From: Tistrella mobilis
Lineage (GTDB): Bacteria; Pseudomonadota; Alphaproteobacteria; Tistrellales; Tistrellaceae
Reading direction: 5' to 3'
Assembly: GCF_041468085.1 (NCBI RefSeq)
Contig: NZ_CP121017.1
Span: forward strand, 1,591,501-1,655,500
Length of the DNA: 64,000 nt
Shown: positions 61,351 through 64,000 of the stretch, piece by piece
Position numbering within the stretch: position 1 is the stretch's first letter
Layout of the letters: every line of letters starts with the position of its first letter
Made by a program: the position numbers and the translations under genes
Notes under the pieces: generated by a model
Databases searched by the model: none
What the model was told of the DNA's origin: nothing
The model's input: only the letters and a program-made list of their open reading frames with translations

Positions 61351-62502
61351 TCAGGGGCGGGCGCGGACGATCCGGTTGCGGCCGGCCCGCTTGGCGTCGT
61401 AGAGGGCGCCGTCTGCGCGGGCGAGGGCGGCGGGCACGCTCTCGCCGGGGGCGAGATGGGCCAGACCGCCACTGATGGTAACGCGGACTTCGGCAGGCAG
61501 GCCCGGAATCGTGCGATGCGGCAGGGCCGTGCGCACGGCATCGGCGGATGCCGCGGCGGCTTCCGGCTCCAGACCGGTCAGCAGGGCGGCGAATTCTTCA
61601 CCACCGATGCGGGCGATGATTGCGCCGGCGGGCAGCACGCTACCCAGCACATCGGCAGTCATCCGGATCACCCGGTCGCCTGCGGCATGGCCATAGCCGT
61701 CATTGATTCTTTTGAAATGATCGATATCGAAGACCAGCACCACCGGCGGGGGAAGTCCCGGCGGCATGGCCGCCAGCACCGCGGCGGTGCGCTGGTCGAA
61801 ACCGCGCCGGTTTTTCAGCCCTGAGAGCGGATCGATGCTGGCATCCCGGCGCACCTGTTCCAGCATGTCGGTCATGACCACGATCAGAAGGGTCAGACCG
61901 GCCGCGACCAGCAGCAGACCGCTGACCGCCTGGGAGAAGAGGGCATAAGTGCTGCCCGCATAGTCCCGGGCGGTGGCGCCTGATCCCAGAATGACGGCCG
62001 CAAAGGCTTTGATGAGGAAGTGCGCGGCCAGGACGGCGAACATCGTCGCCAGGATCCGTTCCTGTATCCGCCGTCCGGTACCCGCCACCACGGCTGCACA
62101 AAACCCCATAATCAGGGCGAAGGGGGCCTGATAGATCAGTTCATAGGGCAGCGTGTCCCGCTCCCCGCCCCAGATCGCGGCCCTGACCACGAGCGAGGCG
62201 AGAAAGCTTGCCGGCAGCAGCCATCCGGGCAGGCGACGTCGGTAATAGACGGTCAACCCGTAAGCCATCAGGTGAAAAGCCCCGGAAAAGCTGGCAAAGC
62301 TGAGTGCCTGAAACAGCTGGGGCATGCCCGAGACGCGGACCATCAGTTCGGCGGCGGGGGTGAGTGCGCCGGTCAGATAGCTGAGGGCGAACCACCGGGC
62401 GCTGCGGAAAGGGGTATGGATCCGGGCGACGACCAGAAAGGTGACGGCAAACAGGCAGGCGATCAGGATGTTGACGGCGAGGGCGTACATCGCGCCGGTC
62501 AT
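61351..62502 (-). CDS. Membrane GGDEF-domain diguanylate cyclase
   Basis: A 383-aa protein. Residues 1-215 hold about six to seven membrane helices forming an uncharacterised N-terminal sensor (TGAMYALAVNILIACLFAVT). A GGDEF domain follows with the active-site motif RIGGEEFAALL (about residue 297-307), the metal/base region FDIDHFKRINDGYGHAAGD and the upstream SIDPLSGLKNRRGF. The motif is intact, so c-di-GMP synthesis is expected. GGGAG lies 7 nt upstream of the ATG at 62502. It converges on the secretion operon with a 20-bp gap. Confidence 0.9.
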   Translation of the reverse strand: MTGAMYALAVNILIACLFAVTFLVVARIHTPFRSARWFALSYLTGALTPAAELMVRVSGMPQLFQALSFASFSGAFHLMAYGLTVYYRRRLPGWLLPASFLASLVVRAAIWGGERDTLPYELIYQAPFALIMGFCAAVVAGTGRRIQERILATMFAVLAAHFLIKAFAAVILGSGATARDYAGSTYALFSQAVSGLLLVAAGLTLLIVVMTDMLEQVRRDASIDPLSGLKNRRGFDQRTAAVLAAMPPGLPPPVVLVFDIDHFKRINDGYGHAAGDRVIRMTADVLGSVLPAGAIIARIGGEEFAALLTGLEPEAAAASADAVRTALPHRTIPGLPAEVRVTISGGLAHLAPGESVPAALARADGALYDAKRAGRNRIVRARP

Positions 62503-62536
62503 GCGATGTCTCCCGTTCCGGGCGGTGACGGCGGGA

Positions 62537-63682
62537 TCATGGGTCGGGTGACATCGATGTGGTGGAGGTGGGAGGATGGCCGCTGCCGGCACCGCCGTTT
62601 CGCCGGCCACGGTTCAGCTGGCGGTCGAGGAACAGGGCTCCTTCTGCCCGGACCAGAGCGCTGCCGGCATCTTCGCCGTCTTGAAGCGTGATCCATCCTG
62701 CGGCCACAGGTCGGCCGTTACCAAGCAGGTTGTGGATGCGTTGCCGGAGGTCGGTGACGTCTGCATCGTCGGCGGGAACATCCGGCAGCAGGATTGCCAC
62801 GCAAGATTCATCAGCATGCCCCAGTATTGCATCGCCGGGCATGATCATGCGCAGGTTCCGGATCACCTCATGCAGGCGGGCAGGGTCGGTGGCGACTGCA
62901 GGGAATTCGCAGATGCCCAGCATCACATCACCGGATCCGCTGCGCTCACCGGTCACCGCCGGTAGTCGCAGACAAAAGCCCCGGCGGGTGAGCAGTCCGG
63001 TCGCCGGGTTGATCTCTGCATCATATCGCATTCGCGCGCGGAAATCCCAGAGGACCACGGCCATCATCGCAATGCCGGTGGCGAGGGCGGCAAGGCCTGA
63101 AGCCGCCTGAGAATAGATCGAATATGCGCTGCCAGCATAGTCGCGTGCCGTGGCACCCGACCCGAGCAGGATGGCGGCGACCGGTTTGCTGGCGAAGGTC
63201 AGCGTCAACAGCCAGAGGCAGCCGGCCAGAACCCGATCCCAGGCGCTGCGGCGGCGGGCGGACCAGACGATGATGGCAGAGATGGTCAGCGCGATGACGA
63301 AAGGCAGCTGATAGAACAGCTCGTAGGGCATGGTGTTACGCTGCCCGCCCCAGATCGCCACCCGGATTGCCAGTGATGCGATGAAGCTTGCCGGCAGAAG
63401 CCGGCGGGGCAGAGGGCGGCGGTAGTAACGGGACAGCCCATGCGCCAGAAGATGGGCGCCGGCAGAGAAACAGGCATAGCCGGTGAACGATAATGCTGCG
63501 GTCCAGGGGGTGATCCGCAGCAGGAACTCCGCGGCCGGCGCACCGGCGCCCACCCCCCAGGCGGCACCGATCCAGCCCAGATGCCGAAAGGCCGGGTGCG
63601 AGCGGGCGGCCAGCAGGAAGACGGCGGCGAACAGCCCCGACACCACCACGTTGATCGCAAGGGCGAGCAGGCCGCCGGTCAT
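62537..63682 (-). CDS. Paralogous membrane protein with degenerate GGDEF domain
   Basis: A 381-aa paralogue of the following gene. The membrane parts match throughout (LLPASFIASLAIRVAIWGGQ against LLPASFLASLVVRAAIWGGE; ILLGSGATARDYAGSAYSIY against ILGSGATARDYAGSTYALF). The C-terminal domain keeps the entry segment EINPATGLLTRRGF, but the active site reads LGHADESCVAILLP instead of a GG(D/E)EF loop, and the FDxDHFK helix is replaced by GICEFPAVATD. It should be unable to make c-di-GMP and may be a partner or ligand sensor. The start at 63682 has GGAG at 6 nt. Confidence 0.85.
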   Translation of the reverse strand: MTGGLLALAINVVVSGLFAAVFLLAARSHPAFRHLGWIGAAWGVGAGAPAAEFLLRITPWTAALSFTGYACFSAGAHLLAHGLSRYYRRPLPRRLLPASFIASLAIRVAIWGGQRNTMPYELFYQLPFVIALTISAIIVWSARRRSAWDRVLAGCLWLLTLTFASKPVAAILLGSGATARDYAGSAYSIYSQAASGLAALATGIAMMAVVLWDFRARMRYDAEINPATGLLTRRGFCLRLPAVTGERSGSGDVMLGICEFPAVATDPARLHEVIRNLRMIMPGDAILGHADESCVAILLPDVPADDADVTDLRQRIHNLLGNGRPVAAGWITLQDGEDAGSALVRAEGALFLDRQLNRGRRNGGAGSGHPPTSTTSMSPDP

Positions 63683-63969
63683 ACGATGCTCCGCATCCGG
63701 CAACGCGGTTGCACGATCTCGGCTGGCCGTGGCATCCGCATCTCATCCTCCCCTTCGCCCAGATCACCCGGCATGGCATCCGGGTGTATTTCGGAAATGA
63801 TCGTTCTACCGAAACGAAGCCGTCGGATGGATGGCGTCCGCAGGTACCGGGGTCTTCATCACAAGTTTTCGCGTTCCGGCATCATCTTCCAAACGCTTTC
63901 TTCATGCTTAATGTCGTTTTCTATCCAGGATAACAAAAGGTTCCACCACTTGACGGCCCTGGAGGTTAT
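63683..63969. other. Intergenic region before the right-edge gene
   Basis: A 287-bp gap with no convincing gene. The last 120 bp are relatively AT-rich and should contain the divergent promoters for the GGDEF pair (minus) and for the gene that starts at 63970 (plus). No clear operator is seen. Confidence 0.4.
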
Positions 63970-64000
63970 ATGGCGCGCGACGCAGCCGATCCGGCCGCAT
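63970..64000 (+). CDS. Start of a gene cut by the window edge
   Basis: An ATG at 63970 follows GGAGG four bases upstream and reads MARDAADPAA to the window end. Only about 10 codons are present, so no function can be given. The good ribosome-binding site after an AT-rich gap is the sole support. Confidence 0.45.
   Translation, partial: MARDAADPAA

Noticed and set aside
63709-63933. 74-codon plus-strand frame in the gap before the right-edge gene
   Set aside because: No ribosome-binding site, no recognisable motif, and composition shifts along its length; more likely intergenic.

Overview
The window is about 64 kb of GC-rich, densely packed, operon-rich bacterial DNA. Gene content suggests an alphaproteobacterium, most likely a Rhodospirillales-type environmental organism: an NAD-dependent molybdenum formate dehydrogenase of the fds type, FecI/FecR/TonB signalling, large RTX type I secretion substrates, and many ATGA translational overlaps. 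This placement is inferred from gene content and base composition only. I see no rRNA, tRNA or CRISPR array.

Layout. 1-2.6 kb: a left-truncated O-acetylhomoserine sulfhydrylase and a 2-isopropylmalate/homocitrate-synthase-like enzyme, both on the minus strand. 2.8-9.8 kb: LysR regulator plus fdsGBA-fdhD-fdsD, a soluble NAD+-linked formate dehydrogenase operon. 9.8-11.9 kb: a scar with an IS630-type remnant, a decayed IS3-family element and an AT-rich foreign-looking gene. 12-24.3 kb: an amino-acid/peptide uptake and oxidation locus. One arm is on the minus strand (RidA, FAD oxidase, aldehyde dehydrogenase, fused DppD-DppF ATPase, serine hydrolase). The other is on the plus strand (FAD oxidase, binding protein, two permeases, GcvA-like LysR). 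Both start from one divergent control region. 24.3-29.4 kb: an MFS transporter paired with a divergent Sua5/YrdC paralogue, and small unknown genes. 29.6-35.6 kb: a Fur-boxed iron-uptake locus (ECF sigma, FecR, TonB-dependent transducer, PepSY protein, flavin reductase). 35.7-39.6 kb: housekeeping and unknown genes.

39.6-49.1 kb is the most interesting part, a minus-strand RiPP-type cluster. In transcription order it has a 61-aa acidic, Cys-free precursor; a B12-binding radical SAM enzyme; a LysE-type exporter; a DUF692/MNIO iron enzyme with its adjacent partner; a LanB-like protein that lacks the elimination domain; a membrane M50 protease; and a SAM methyltransferase. Most junctions from the MNIO gene onward are stop/start overlaps. 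The set resembles the 3-thiaglutamate (Tgl) 'pearlin' logic: an aminoacyl-tRNA-dependent ligase extends a scaffold peptide, tailoring enzymes modify the added residue, a protease releases it, and an amino-acid exporter removes it. The B12 radical SAM enzyme and the Cys-free scaffold set it apart. The product is unknown, and the pathway order is my inference.

49.4-61.3 kb: a type I secretion operon with a small unknown protein, a 1574-aa nucleotidase/beta-propeller/RTX protein, a second RTX protein with an internal lipobox-like segment, TolC, ABC and HlyD proteins. 61.3-63.7 kb: two paralogous membrane GGDEF proteins, one with an intact GGEEF motif and one degenerate. The window ends at the first codons of another gene.
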